Assembly (NCBI GenBank): GCA_032209605.1 | Contig: JASFXZ010000038.1 | Coordinates: forward strand, 4,340,001-4,404,000 | Length of the DNA stretch: 64,000 nucleotides | Origin: Mactromeris polynyma | Lineage: Eukaryota > Mollusca > Bivalvia > Venerida > Mactridae | Reading direction: 5' to 3' | Part shown: positions 47,303 through 56,847 of the stretch, one piece after another | How positions within the stretch are numbered: position 1 is the first letter of the stretch | How the letters are laid out: the number at the start of each line of letters is the position of its first letter | Notes under the pieces: generated by a model | Told to the model about the DNA's origin: nothing | The model's database searches: none | The model's input: only the letters and a program-made list of their open reading frames with translations | Translations under genes and position numbers: made by a program

Positions 47303-47711
47303 GTAAGGTGGATGTTAGCTATATCTAGATGGCAGTAGAAGTGAAGTAGAAAACTTCTTTACTCATTGACACTCAGGTTGTTACCTATTTCCCATCAAGA
47401 TTGATAGAAATAAGTATCGCATTTCACACAGGAAACTTTCTGTTTTTTCATTCTTTTTTGGTCCTTCTACCTCGGTGTCTGTTATACAATCATGTCCCAT
47501 TATATAAAGATCTCTATAGAGATGTAGATATTCACAAAACATAGTTTTCAGCCAACCCTATTTACATCATTGACGTCTAAAGGAAAATCAGCTTACAGAA
47601 GACATTAATTTTGTTCTCAAAATATCCACAGAGTTTACTGGTATAATTGATTTCTTATGATAAGCACTATCGTGTTATTACCATCTTTGATCCCCTGTGT
47701 TCATTGAGAAT

Positions 47712-48190
47712 TCTTTGGAGACATTGTGGTGGAGGGGTAAAACGCCTCACTCCTGATATGCTGGTCATGAGTGTGAATTCTGCCTTTCACAATGGTTGAA
47801 TAGCAGATTTCACAACCCCTGAATTAGGTGTCAGTACTGGGCCGGTATTCACAAACGTTTTAAGACTGAATCTCAGACTTAGACTTTAAATTTGCAAAAA
47901 TTAAATTTACAAGCATTTCATTTTCATTATATTTAAACAGATAATTTTTTGCTTGAATATTTCTTGTTACTCACTCCATACTTTTGCCTTGTTTTATCAA
48001 AATATATTGTGTAACAATAACGTAGGAACAAAATGAACATTTACCATTTCGAAGTCTAAGTCTGAGATTCAGTCTTAAGACGTTTGTGAATACGGGCCCT
48101 GGTTGATTAACCAGGCTGCTGTCTTTGAGATTGGTTTATAATAAGTTGAAATCACCTACATTCGATGCCAAATAAATAAGTTTAAGTTGA
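47712..48190 (+). mobile_element. SINE family C, interrupted by a MITE
   Basis: The left part (47712-47839) has a tRNA-like head (GTGGAGGGGTAAAACGCCTC, CATGAGTGTGAATTCTGCC) and body up to GTCAGTACTG. The right part (48099-48190) continues CTGGTTGATTAACCAGG ... AATAAATAAGTTTAAGTTGA. Compared with the intact copy at 55879-56101 the two parts join at GTACTGGTTG. Confidence 0.7.
47840..48098. mobile_element. MITE family 3 (GGCCCGTATTCACAAACG ends), nested copy
   Basis: Inverted ends of about 45 bp start GGCCGGTATTCACAAACGTT on the left and GGCCCGTATTCACAAACGTC on the complement of the right, followed by matching AAGACTGAATCTCAGACTTA. The host SINE sequence CTG is duplicated on both sides (47837-47839 and 48099-48101). 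A 3-bp duplication with GGGCC-type ends fits PIF/Harbinger; this is inference. No transposase is present. Confidence 0.75.
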
Positions 48191-48584
48191 ACATTCTTCA
48201 GTTTTCTACCCTATGTGAAGATACTGAAGGACTTGGTTCTGCATGGCAGAGCTCAATTTAACACCATCTTTGTCATTACTCTTGTATTCATTAACTCTTC
48301 ACCATTCCATCTTTCTCAGTGAATCACATAGTAGACTGATCATGTCTGCCTTTGTCCTATCATTGTTACTTACTTAAAACATTTGTGATGTCGTAAGACT
48401 AGATTTCTGATATGATTTGTACTGAAATCTTTGTTTAGTCATTTTGTCTTTTTATTTGAAACCTTTGCATGCTTATAATTCAGTAACATTTGTTTGAGGT
48501 CACAAGGTGAAGGTCATGTTTTGTTTCTATTTATAGTTATTTTTGTTTATGGAATGACATTTTTTTCTTTATGGATTGTTGTAG

Positions 48585-48607
48585 GGTGTGGAATCGTCTG
48601 GGTCAAG
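48585..48607 (+). CDS. Candidate 23-nt alternative microexon of the PDZ gene
   Basis: Lies between a pyrimidine-rich acceptor (TTTTTTTCTTTATGGATTGTTGTAG) region and a strong donor TCAAG|gtatgt. If spliced between exon 10 and the last exon it would add GVESSGS, then create Arg and a stop at the first bases of the last exon, giving a shorter C-terminus without the acidic tail. The 23-nt length shifts the frame. It may be a regulated alternative, or a chance pair of splice-like motifs. Confidence 0.25.
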
Positions 48608-49501
48608 GTATGTTTAGGTGTTGTGTCCCCCTGTGTAGTATAGTTACTTTTATATTAGATGTTTGTATGCATGTGCTAATCAGTGTTTAGTGACCCCATA
48701 TTGAACCAGATTGCAATTTTATGAGGAACTCATAGCGGTCTAGGGGTAGAGCAGACTTTCCAAAAGTTTAAAAAATAGTGTCCGACATTCGGTCTGACAA
48801 GACCTGAAAATCTGTCTGGCTGAAACGAATCTGTCAGATCCAAACTTGGGTCACCAAAAAGATAGTGCGACATTCTTATTTCTTTTAAAGCAACAAATAC
48901 TGTCCAATAATTATTGTTATAGTGCTGTTATATTGACTGCGACAAGTGTATGAACTTTCAGGGCCAATCAATGTAAATTTCGGTAAAGAAATACTCTCTT
49001 GTGTAAAATTATTACTGCTGGTTTAGTCAAGTAATGAGCCAATCAAATTGAGTTTACTTACAGGTAACCTCAGATTAAAGTTAGCCTATTTTTATACAGT
49101 TGGCTTCTGTTGTTTAACATTTCTTGTGTCTTTGAATTTGTCAGCTTCTATGTCGGCCTTTCTTTCTTAATTTCTGATAGCTTTCGTCTTTGTTGTCAAA
49201 TGCTGTTACAGATATTTGTGGTCAGAATCACTATTAGACAATTGACTTACTCCGATTGAGTAATGGATTTGTATAAATAATAAAAGCATCATTATTTATT
49301 CATTACTAGTAACAAGTCACATCCACTGTGTGATAAATGATTGATATTTAGTGACTATTCAAGATCGTTGAATTAATTTTAGTGCTCCCAGAAAGAGGAG
49401 CTTATAGCGGCCACTTCGTCTGTCTGTGCATACGTACGTGTGTGCATGTTTCTGTCCGTCCAGCAATCATATCTTCGCTACTTCTCAGCAACCACTGACT
49501 A

Positions 49502-49755
49502 GGGCCCGTATTACGCAAACATCTTAAGTGCATCTGAAATAGTTTCACTTAAGTTCAGAACTTCAAATTAATGTAATTCCAAAACCACATTAAAACTGTT
49601 AGGCTTTTTAATGATAATGACAACAACATTTTAATATAATTCATTTATCACTCTTGATTTGACCATATAATAGCCTGTATGTTAAGTAAACCAGTTCGGG
49701 AAAATGTAATTTTAAGGATAAGATTTTACTTAAGACATTTCTGTAATATTGTCCC
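49502..49755. mobile_element. MITE family 3, diverged copy
   Basis: Left end GGGCCCGTATTACGCAAACA then TCTTAAGTG; the complement of the right end reads GGGACAATATTACAGAAATG then TCTTAAGTA. The pairing shows a complete but diverged element. The open frames 49679-49960 (+) and 49726-49956 (-) overlap its right end and are not gene-like. Confidence 0.55.
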
Positions 49756-50138
49756 AGAATTCAATGAAACTTTATGGGAAGCTTCACTACTGAGAGGAGA
49801 CGGGCATATTATCGGCATGTTCCAGTTCGATGATTTTTCACATACGTTTGTAACGGCCCTTTCCTCATGTACATACTTTGGGGGGAACATCCCTCGAGTT
49901 CTGCCGATATTCTTGATAAATATCCAACCCATTCTGCTAAAAGCGTCTGATTTCATTTAACAATTTGGAATAGCGATTTGTTTTGCACTTGTAGTCATTT
50001 TGTGAAGATATTTGCTTGAAATCGATGCATCTTTCATAGAACTCAGGGAATTGTAACTTGATTGTCTTAAATTTTGAACATCAATATAACTTTATCACAC
50101 AATATTGTATTATCGCCCATATGGTTACCATTAAATGC

Positions 50139-50204
50139 GTTCAGTGCAAGACTATCCTAACTCCCATATAAATACATAGGAGTTAGGATAGTCTTGCGCT
50201 GAAC
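50139..50204. repeat. Near-perfect palindrome, hairpin element copy 3
   Basis: Arms of 26 bases (GTTCAGTGCAAGACTATCCT plus AACTCC, and their inverse complement with one or two changes) surround the AT-rich loop CATATAAATACATA. It is closely related to 33004-33079, with the same loop, but with far better arm pairing, so it is younger or still forming cruciforms. Such palindromes are often miscloned or collapsed in assemblies. Confidence 0.85.
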
Positions 50205-50546
50205 CCTCGAATTTTGCTCAGTTTGTAGAATGCATGAAATCGGAAATTGAAAATATTTTGTTTCATTTTGAATTCATGCCATTTGCTTGTGCTCATAATA
50301 TGGCATGTAAATTGGGCAAAATATTAAATCCATTATATGAATATTTCATCATCGTTGTATTAGCCAATACAATGCAACCTTGTCAGAGTGGCTTTTCTTG
50401 AGCAAACACCTTTCTGCAACAAGGTTGTAGTAAAATTCATCATCAGCATCAACCTCTCAACAACATGCGATTGTTCATCTCCCAGAGGGTATTTGTGTGG
50501 ATTTGTTGCACTGTAAATGTATGTACATGTACTCTGTAATAGCCAA

Positions 50547-50851
50547 TAGTAGCGGATCTGTGGTCCAGTGGTAACGCCCTGGACTAGTAATCCAGGGGTC
50601 GCAGGTTCAATCCCCGCTCCACCACTAACAGTACTAACAGTCTTTCGGAAAGAGACAAAAACCGAGATCCCTTGTACGATGCTTTACATTGGGCACGCAC
50701 GTAAAAGAACCAGGGGTGTGTCTGGAACTGAGACATCTTCTGTATCATGCACTATCCTCCAAAAATCTAAAATGACTAACATTCATCTGGAGGCGTCGCC
50801 AATATGGGAAACCGGTGGCGATGATAAATAAACGCAAATACAAAAAAAAAA
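50547..50851 (+). mobile_element. Full-length tRNA-Thr-like SINE, family A, with perfect 10-bp target duplication
   Basis: The head GATCTGTGGTCCAGTGGTAA has a CTGGA/TCCAG anticodon stem, loop CTAGTAA (AGT, Thr type) and B-box GGTTCAATCCCC. The body includes AGTCTTTCGGAAAGAGACAA and GTACGATGCTTTACATTGGG. It ends ATATGGGAAACCGGTGGCGA, AATAAACGCAAATAC and an A-run. It is flanked by TAATAGCCAA at 50537-50546 and 50852-50861. The best-preserved reference copy of this family in the window. Confidence 0.9.
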
Positions 50852-51287
50852 TAATAGCCAACGTATTGATTTTTATTGATGCATTAATATATTGCCACAT
50901 CAAACCCATATAATAACATGCACCTTGTATTTATCTGTTGTCTGTATATCAATGCGTTGCCGTGTATTTTATATCGGTTAAATCTCATTAAAGTTTTATC
51001 ATGATTGTAAAATTTTCTTCTCTGATTTGTTTTAACTAGTCGTTGATATTATTGAGTTACATAAGTTTATTTATATCCAGGGAAGATATAGGTGAACAAG
51101 CTACTAAAATATTGACTTAAATTTCAAAAATTGAAATTAGGTAGTATGCTTGTAGTTTCTTACCAAACTGTGTTCTCTGCTGACGGGCAGTATGGTGAAA
51201 TGTTGGATAAAACAATATAGAAGGAGATGTTCAAAATAGCCATGATTTTTTAAGTTGAGGTAAAAGTAAAAAAAAAATTTCAGTATG

Positions 51288-51465
51288 CAGTGAAACCTCA
51301 CTTAAAGACCACCTTAATAATAAGACCACCTCAAAAATAAGAACACAATTTTCAAGTCCATTTTCACTGTAGTGGTCTGTATTCAACCTCAATAAGAAGA
51401 CCACCTCAGTAAAAATACCAGTTTTCATGGGTCCCAAGGGTGGTCTTATTATTGAGGGTTTACTG
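51288..51465. mobile_element. MITE family 2, copy 3
   Basis: Left CAGTGAAACCTCACTTAAAG, right TTATTGAGGGTTTACTG, with inner AATAAGACCACC and GGTGGTCTTATTAT arms. The right end is 94 bases upstream of the last exon. Confidence 0.75.
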
Positions 51466-51559
51466 TATTTGATGGTCTTGAAAAGAAAGTTGTTGTTTCC
51501 TCTATAATGCTGATAGCTCGTAATATATCTTTCATAAATGGATACTATTTCAATTTTAG

Positions 51560-51772
51560 GTGATTCGTCTGGTGTGGACCGACTCGGACGGAACAGGAAG
51601 TTATGATGGAGATGAAAGTGATATCCTTTGTTCTGATGCATCATGGGAAGATAGAGATCATGTGACCAGTTTGAAATCGGGTGGAGAAGAGTATGTACTG
51701 AAGGAACCACTGAGGAAAAGGCTATCTACCGTATCCGAGGAGACTGGTGTGAGAACTTCCGAAGCCATGTAG
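51560..51772 (+). CDS. PDZ gene last coding exon: acidic C-terminal tail and stop
   Basis: Acceptor TTTCAATTTTAG. Joined in phase 0 to exon 10 it encodes residues 903-972 and TAG. It starts VIRLVWTDSDGTGSYDGDES and is strongly acidic in its first half (GDESDILCSDASWEDRD), then has a basic turn (KEPLRKRLSTVSEE) and ends VRTSEAM. The last residues (E-A-M) could be a class III PDZ ligand, allowing self- or cross-binding, but this is weak. RKRLSTVS is a good basophilic kinase site. No domain is recognised. Confidence 0.8.
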   Translation: MIRLVWTDSDGTGSYDGDESDILCSDASWEDRDHVTSLKSGGEEYVLKEPLRKRLSTVSEETGVRTSEAM

Positions 51773-51844
51773 AAAACTCCTTCTCATCCCTAATAAATTT
51801 CTGGGTCAGAGGTTATCTATCTGAGTTTTGATTGGTTGCTTATG

Positions 51845-52070
51845 AACTTAAATTGACCAATGGCGAGACAGTAGTCTGAGACTACACTCTAAACTCAGTT
51901 TTATATCTTAAAATAGACTAATGGCTTGGCTGAATTTTGAGACATCAGTCTAAATTAAGTATTGTATCTTAAAATTGACCAATAGCAAGACTGCATTTTG
52001 AGACTACACTCTAAATTAAAATTTATATTTTAAAATTGACCAATGACAAGGATGCATTTTGTAAATACTT
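51845..52070. repeat. Degenerate tandem repeat, about 60-bp unit, nearly 4 copies
   Basis: Units contain TTAAAATTGACCAATRGCAA, then GACTACACTCTAAAYTMA. Copies differ by 10-20 percent, so it is older than the intronic arrays. It starts 73 bases after the stop codon. Confidence 0.75.
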
Positions 52071-52608
52071 AAATATCTCCAAACTCAGTTGTATAACCTT
52101 GGGCCCTGATTGGTCACTTTCAGTGTTATATTTTCCACAAAGAAGGATAAAATTTCTTTGAAAGATGGTTGAACTTCATAATAACTTACTGTTGATGTGT
52201 ACTTAGTGTTTAAGTTATATATTTGAGAGACAAGGATGTTGTCTGTAGGCTGGACAGAAGGCTGCTGATTTGATGAATTTCAGTGAGTGTAGTCTAAAGG
52301 ACTTCCAAATGTATTTTTTGACTCAAAAATGGCAGGAGCTAAAGTTTTTTGATTGGTGCTGTTGATATTATGTGGGTATTGTTTACAATTGTTTCATCTT
52401 GAGTATTTCGTATATTTATTTATATTACATTTTATTGCTTTTGTACATCATATAACACATTCTATTAGTATTGAGTTTCTTGTGTTGAAGAAATATTTAT
52501 AAATGCACAGTGAATTATTTTCATTTTAAAATCTCATGTACCTGTAATGTTTTTAATTATTGTTTTTCTTTTACTTCCCTAAACATGTACATGTTGACTT
52601 GGTAGCAC

Positions 52609-52886
52609 CATTGACTGATTTTTCGTGTTCCTCAAAACATGACTTTATTTCAATATTACTACAGCTGGTGTTAAGTGCTGTGTGGCGGATGTAAAAATTC
52701 GCCCCATAATTCGTCCAAAGTGTAGTTAACCTTAATCAACTTTATATAAGTTAAATTTACACGAAAATGACGTTAGATCTGTGGTGTAGTGGTTAGCATA
52801 ACGGACCGGCAATCTGTAGACCCTGGTTCGAACCCCGGTAGAGCCATTGACCGATTTTTCGTGTTCTTCAAAACATGACTTTATTG
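52609..52886 (+). mobile_element. tRNA-like retroposon plus a 44-bp direct repeat
   Basis: At 52780-52846 a tRNA-like unit has an A-box TGGTGTAGTGG, an anticodon arm ACGGA-CCGGCAA-TCTGT and a perfect B-box GGTTCGAACCCC, but unpaired acceptor ends and no U33, so it is not a working tRNA. It runs into CATTGACCGATTTTTCGTGT and CAAAACATGACTTTATT. That block of about 44 bases is also present at 52609-52652, 234 bp upstream. The arrangement could be a SINE whose body was already present, or a local duplication. Confidence 0.55.
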
Positions 52887-54225
52887 AAATACAGATAAGG
52901 GATTTATCTAGCCTTTCCTGGGTCCGAGATTATGAATCCTGTGACCAGTTTCTGAGCTCAAATGACATTTTCATTCTTAACATATTTTGGTGGAATCAAA
53001 ATGATTTAGTAAACAGATTAATTTCGTCACACTGACTACTGTCACAATTAACTTCAGAGATTTTTGTGTGTAGACCAATCTGAAGCTTAATGACATCCGA
53101 CCCAGAATTGTTTCAATGTTTAACAAGGTTCAAGTATTGATTGGCTTAAATTGGACCACAGTCTAGATACCGTCCATACATTGGCCGAGCTTATAGTACT
53201 GGCAATATCGATGAAATCACACGTTGCTAAATATTCGCTTTTCTCTGAGAGTGGCTTTGTCATTAGATTTCCTGAATGAAGCCATAGATGATAAAATTGG
53301 GATTAAAATGACATAAAAATACCATTACTGGTAATTATAGTAGATAATTTAGAGAAATACATAATGGTATGTTTATTATCTATAACTTGCTTTTTGTTGC
53401 AAATGTCCCTTTCCAGGGGAATTAAATTTTTCATTCAATAATTATTTTCAAGACCCGTTTTTCAAAAATCTAGTATACCCTAGGTCCTGATGTACATAAC
53501 GTGTAACTATATAAATGACTAGACCCCAACAAATGAAGTTGAGGGAATTATGTAGGAGTCACTGTGTTTATTGGTCGATCTGTTGATGTTTCAGTCTATC
53601 AGCCTTTTCTCCTGAATAACTCATCGGATTTCGATGACACTTTACTAGTACCTTGGACGTCCATATGATGCAAAGTTGCGCATTCATAAAATTTTGAATT
53701 GAACACAGAAAAGGCCCTTTTTTATTTATTTTTTAAATTGTCTTGTCAGCTTCGTCTTTTGAACTTTACATGATGCATGTGTAAGAAACGTACCTGAGCA
53801 CATTGTGGTGTGCATGATGTTGCCTCAAAATTTTCTCCCTTTACTGACATAACTAATGTTGCGACATACAGCTGCACCCCATGGTATGAATCACATGTGA
53901 GATAGCTCTAGTTTTGTGTCATAAATGCTTAAGATCTGTTGGTCAGTATATGTTTTTTTTCTTGTAGAAATCCAGTTTGCAAAATTTTACCGGTACATGT
54001 ATCTATTTGTAAATGTGTCGTGTTGCGTCTTTTTATGAGATCTTTTGCAATGAAATCCCATAATTATATTTTTCGACAAATCCATTGATACTGTCACCAG
54101 CTTTTTTCTATCGGTGATATTGTTTGATGTTTTTGATATCCACTTTCTATTTTCTGTCCAATTTTATGTTTATACATTTCATGTACCGACGTAATAAATC
54201 TTTGATGGCATATATTTGTGTAATA

Positions 54226-54722
54226 GATAGTTCCCACATTTACGATATTTACCTCCCTTGTTCTGAATAGTCGGCCATATTGATAGGCACATTTCCTTCA
54301 AGTTTATAGGGTACATTATTTAAACAATGAGAGAAAAATCGGATATATAAAATATCAACGTATTCATTATGCTCATGTGGACAGTTGGCTCAGAAAGATT
54401 AAGTGGTTGTCACATGCAAATTCTCCTGGCATTTTCTCAATTATCACATACTTGGGAATAACTCCTATAAGTTCTTATCAGTTTTGCCTATCAAAATGGC
54501 CGATGATTAAGAACAAGGGAGGTAAATATTGTAGATGTGGGAACCATCTATATGTGCTTATTAGTTTTGCCTTTCAAAATGGCTGATGATTAAGAACAGG
54601 GGAGGTAAATATTGTAGATGTGGGAACCATCTATATGTGCTTATTAGTTTTGCCTATCAAAATGGCCGATGATTAAGAACAAGGGAGGTAAATATTGTAA
54701 ATGTGGGAACCATCTATACATT
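54226..54722. mobile_element. Foldback/MITE-like element with an amplified right arm (83-bp period)
   Basis: The left arm 54226-54289 (TTCCCACATTTACGATATTT, CCTCCCTTGTTCTGAATAG, GGCCATATTGATAGGC) is the inverse complement of a right arm that occurs three times, with TTTTGCC at 54482, 54565 and 54648, each 83 bp apart. The last copy ends at 54722. One arm of an inverted-repeat element was therefore tandemly copied after insertion. Confidence 0.7.
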
Positions 54723-54864
54723 ACTGGATGGTTCAGATTTCAGCATTTATGGACAGTGGACCATTTCATCGTCATTTTTTTTGAGCATTGATTAAGTGTG
54801 AACTGTGTAAATTTGTGAGATAATGATACCTTTACATTTTATGGTATAAATGGGTCTTCATGTA

Positions 54865-55042
54865 GAGTAAAACCTCAATAATAAGACCACCCTTGGGATC
54901 CTTGAAAACTGGTCCTTGTATTGAAGTGGTCTTAATAGTGAGGTTGAATAAAGAGCATAACAATGAAAATGGACCTCAAAATTGTGTTCTTAATTTTGAG
55001 GTGGTCTTATTATTGAGATGGTCGTTAAGTGAGGTTTTACTG
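54865..55042. mobile_element. MITE family 2, copy 4
   Basis: Left GAGTAAAACCTCAATAATAA, right GTGAGGTTTTACTG, both adjacent to TA. Very similar to copy 1, including CACCCTTGGGATCCTTGAAA. Confidence 0.75.
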
Positions 55043-55420
55043 TATGCAAAAGTTTGTATCAATTGCTGATTTCTTGTGTGGGAAAATGTTTATTCTTGAA
55101 AACCGACTGTTGCCAAATTATTGTTAAAATAGTAATGTGAACTTTTATTTGTGAAATCTATGGGTGTGGAATGTACTATACAAGCTGGTTGTGCAATATT
55201 GCCATCATGGGGAAACCTAACCTTGGTATATTTTGAGGCAATGCTTTATATACCCCTTCATTATCTGATCGTGCACTTTACATGCATTTATTGTTTTACA
55301 ATAGTTTTATTGAAGTCTTTCTGGAATTCTGTAATTTATATTTTATCATTGGTTGTGTAACAATGTCTTAAAGCCTTAAATTCATGTTGTGATTTGGACA
55401 GTCTGAATATTTGATTGTTT
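55043..55420. other. Intergenic stretch
   Basis: A 69-codon open frame (55151-55360) is hydrophobic but lacks context or family likeness. Nothing else was seen. Confidence 0.4.
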
Positions 55421-55480
55421 TGTAACCGAGCCCTGATTGGTTGATAGGATTGTAACCGAGCCCTGATTGGTTGATAGGAT
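55421..55480. repeat. Perfect 30-bp tandem duplication
   Basis: Two identical units of TGTAACCGAGCCCTGATTGG plus TTGATAGGAT lie head to tail. Confidence 0.9.
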
Positions 55481-55869
55481 TTCGGTGAAATTAGCATTTC
55501 ATGTACTTTGTATTTTGATAGATTTCATACGAATGTTAGCGCTGGAACAGAAATTGAGTTGGCGTGTTTAAATCTCGTTTGTTGTTTTATTTTGACTTGT
55601 TTGTTGGTGTGAAGATGGCGAGTCAGTATGAGAGGTTTTTGCTTTGACCTGTTACTATGGTGACGGATTTATGAAGACTAAGCAGACACTGAGTTACACT
55701 GTGCTGAACAAATAAATAAAAGCGGAATCCATTGTTCTGTCGGACTGATGTAAGATTTTGTTGTGACTGACTTCATTGTTGTTCACAAATATGCTCTCAA
55801 TATAATACTTGTATGGTCTGTCAGCTTTTAAAAATCTTTGTTGAGCATTTAACAATCTGCTATAAGCTG
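55481..55869. other. Intergenic stretch with AATAAA sites
   Basis: Contains GAAGATGGCGAGTCAG (55613-55628), a YY1-like core out of promoter context, and AATAAATAAA at 55711-55720. No gene is recognised; the 55694-55975 minus-strand frame runs into the SINE. Confidence 0.35.
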
Positions 55870-55878
55870 TAAGCCATA

Positions 55879-56101
55879 GAGAGGCGCAGAGGTCGAGGGG
55901 TAGACCGCCTGACTCTTGATACGAAGGTCGTGAGTTCGAGGCTTGAGATGAGCAGAGTTTGATCACAAACTTCAAAATCCCTAAATTTTGCCGAGTACTG
56001 GTTGGTAACTAGGAAGCAGCCATCGAGAGTGTTTAGTATAAGTTGTAAGAACTTGTTTCACAGTCGATGTAAAATAAACAAGTTTCAACTTAAGAAAAAT
56101 A
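55879..56101 (+). mobile_element. Intact SINE, family C, with 9-bp target duplication
   Basis: The head GGTCGAGGGGTAGACCGCCT is A-box-like, followed by GTGAGTTCGAGGC (eroded B-box). The body is GCCGAGTACTGGTTGGTAAC, TTGTAAGAACTTGTTTCACA, GTCGATGTAAAATAAACAAG. It is flanked by TAAGCCATA at 55870-55878 and 56102-56110. It serves as the reference for the interrupted copy at 47712-48190. Confidence 0.8.
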
Positions 56102-56110
56102 TAAGCCATA

Positions 56111-56847
56111 CCTCAACTTTTATTCTGATATTACTTACTAACCTTTATAGTGCTAAGACATATTAGCTTAGCAACAATTAACATGTATCAAATATAATAC
56201 ATAATGACATAGCAAGACGGCGAGAAAGCATGTACTGTTTTTTCTGAGGAATGAAATATAAATAACATTTAAAATGGAAGGTATAAACTTCTGTGTGAAC
56301 ATTGTTATGTAAACTATTTATTTTTGCAAGAATTGAAATCTTGATATTAGAATTTGGCATACATTAGTTCAATCTGTATCGGTATCTTTAGTCCTTAAGT
56401 GCTCGGTTGAGTATATATGATTTTATACATTATAGCTTATTCCATGACGCAAACAGTTTTTGTTTTCCTACACTCATACTTATTATTGTTAACTATATTA
56501 ATGTTGTTATGTATTCTACTATTGCATGAATACATTTATTATTAAGATATTATTGTGTTCATTCAGCTAAAATATATTTTGTTATGAATAAATAATGAAA
56601 TAGAATTCTTTGTTTCTTATTTTTCTTTGTTGTTTTAAGGAATTGCTTGTTTCACTAAACAACCCGAGTGATCATACTGGTTTTAGCGGAAAAGCTTTAG
56701 AATTGAGTTATATTTGGTATGATTGTTTGTATGTATGATAAATACCTGACCTGGTATTAGGTGTTTCTGGCCGAGTACCTCCTTTATAAAAAAATTATGT
56801 CAAAATGGCAAAAAAAATGTAAATCTTAGACAAACCTCATACCTAAA
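56111..56847. other. Intergenic stretch
   Basis: AT-rich, with short open frames only and no recognisable feature. Confidence 0.4.

Larger units (their letters stand above)
47303..51559 (+). other. Intron 10
   Basis: Contains a SINE with a MITE nested in it (47712-48190), a 23-nt microexon candidate (48585-48607), a second MITE of the same family (49502-49755), a hairpin element (50139-50204), a SINE with perfect target duplication (50547-50851) and MITE family 2 copy 3 (51288-51465). 48200-48580, 48620-49380 and 50860-51280 hold nothing I can support. 49380-49500 (CTGTCCGTCC type) looks like part of a dispersed repeat. Confidence 0.65.
5955..51772 (+). other. Gene model: four-PDZ scaffold protein, PDZD2/IL-16-like, 11 coding exons, 972 aa
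   Basis: I joined coding segments 5955-6529, 30565-31336, 32330-32466, 36919-37051, 37880-38035, 41791-42049, 43842-43977, 44492-44781, 45484-45598, 47170-47302 and 51560-51772. Each junction has GT-AG ends and the carried bases restore sense codons across PDZ folds; the sum is 2919 nt, or 972 codons plus stop. Such proteins are non-enzymatic scaffolds that bind the C-termini of membrane and signalling proteins, usually at junctions, synapses or the cortex. No signal peptide or transmembrane segment is present, so it should be intracellular. PDZ2 and PDZ3 carry His at the first position of helix alphaB (class I ligands). PDZ1 and PDZ4 carry Ile and Leu there (class II-like). The PDZD2/pro-IL-16 relationship is from memory of family wording (GGRGSKRGDIGIFVAG, DGRLKRGDELLMING). 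Extra alternative exons cannot be excluded. Confidence 0.85.
51773..54200 (+). other. Probable 3' UTR of the PDZ gene
   Basis: AT-rich sequence after the stop. Poly(A) signal candidates AATAAA occur at 51792-51797 (only 20 bases after the stop) and 54193-54198, the latter followed by GT-rich sequence (TATATTTGTGTAATAG). The true end cannot be decided from sequence alone. The region holds a roughly 60-bp tandem repeat (51845-52070) and a tRNA-like retroposon (52778-52886). 53530-53880 looks like an old dispersed repeat (TCATCGGATTTCGATGACAC). Confidence 0.4.

Noticed and set aside
50547..50620. Functional tRNA gene (Thr)
   Set aside because: Acceptor ends do not pair, no CCA-compatible 3' end or terminator follows, and a SINE body with target duplication surrounds it. 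The same holds for 12332-12403, despite its good acceptor stem, because it is joined to a SINE body.
55613..55628. Second GAAGATGGCG YY1-like motif
   Set aside because: No open frame, CpG rise or donor follows, unlike the candidate at 28095; treated as chance.
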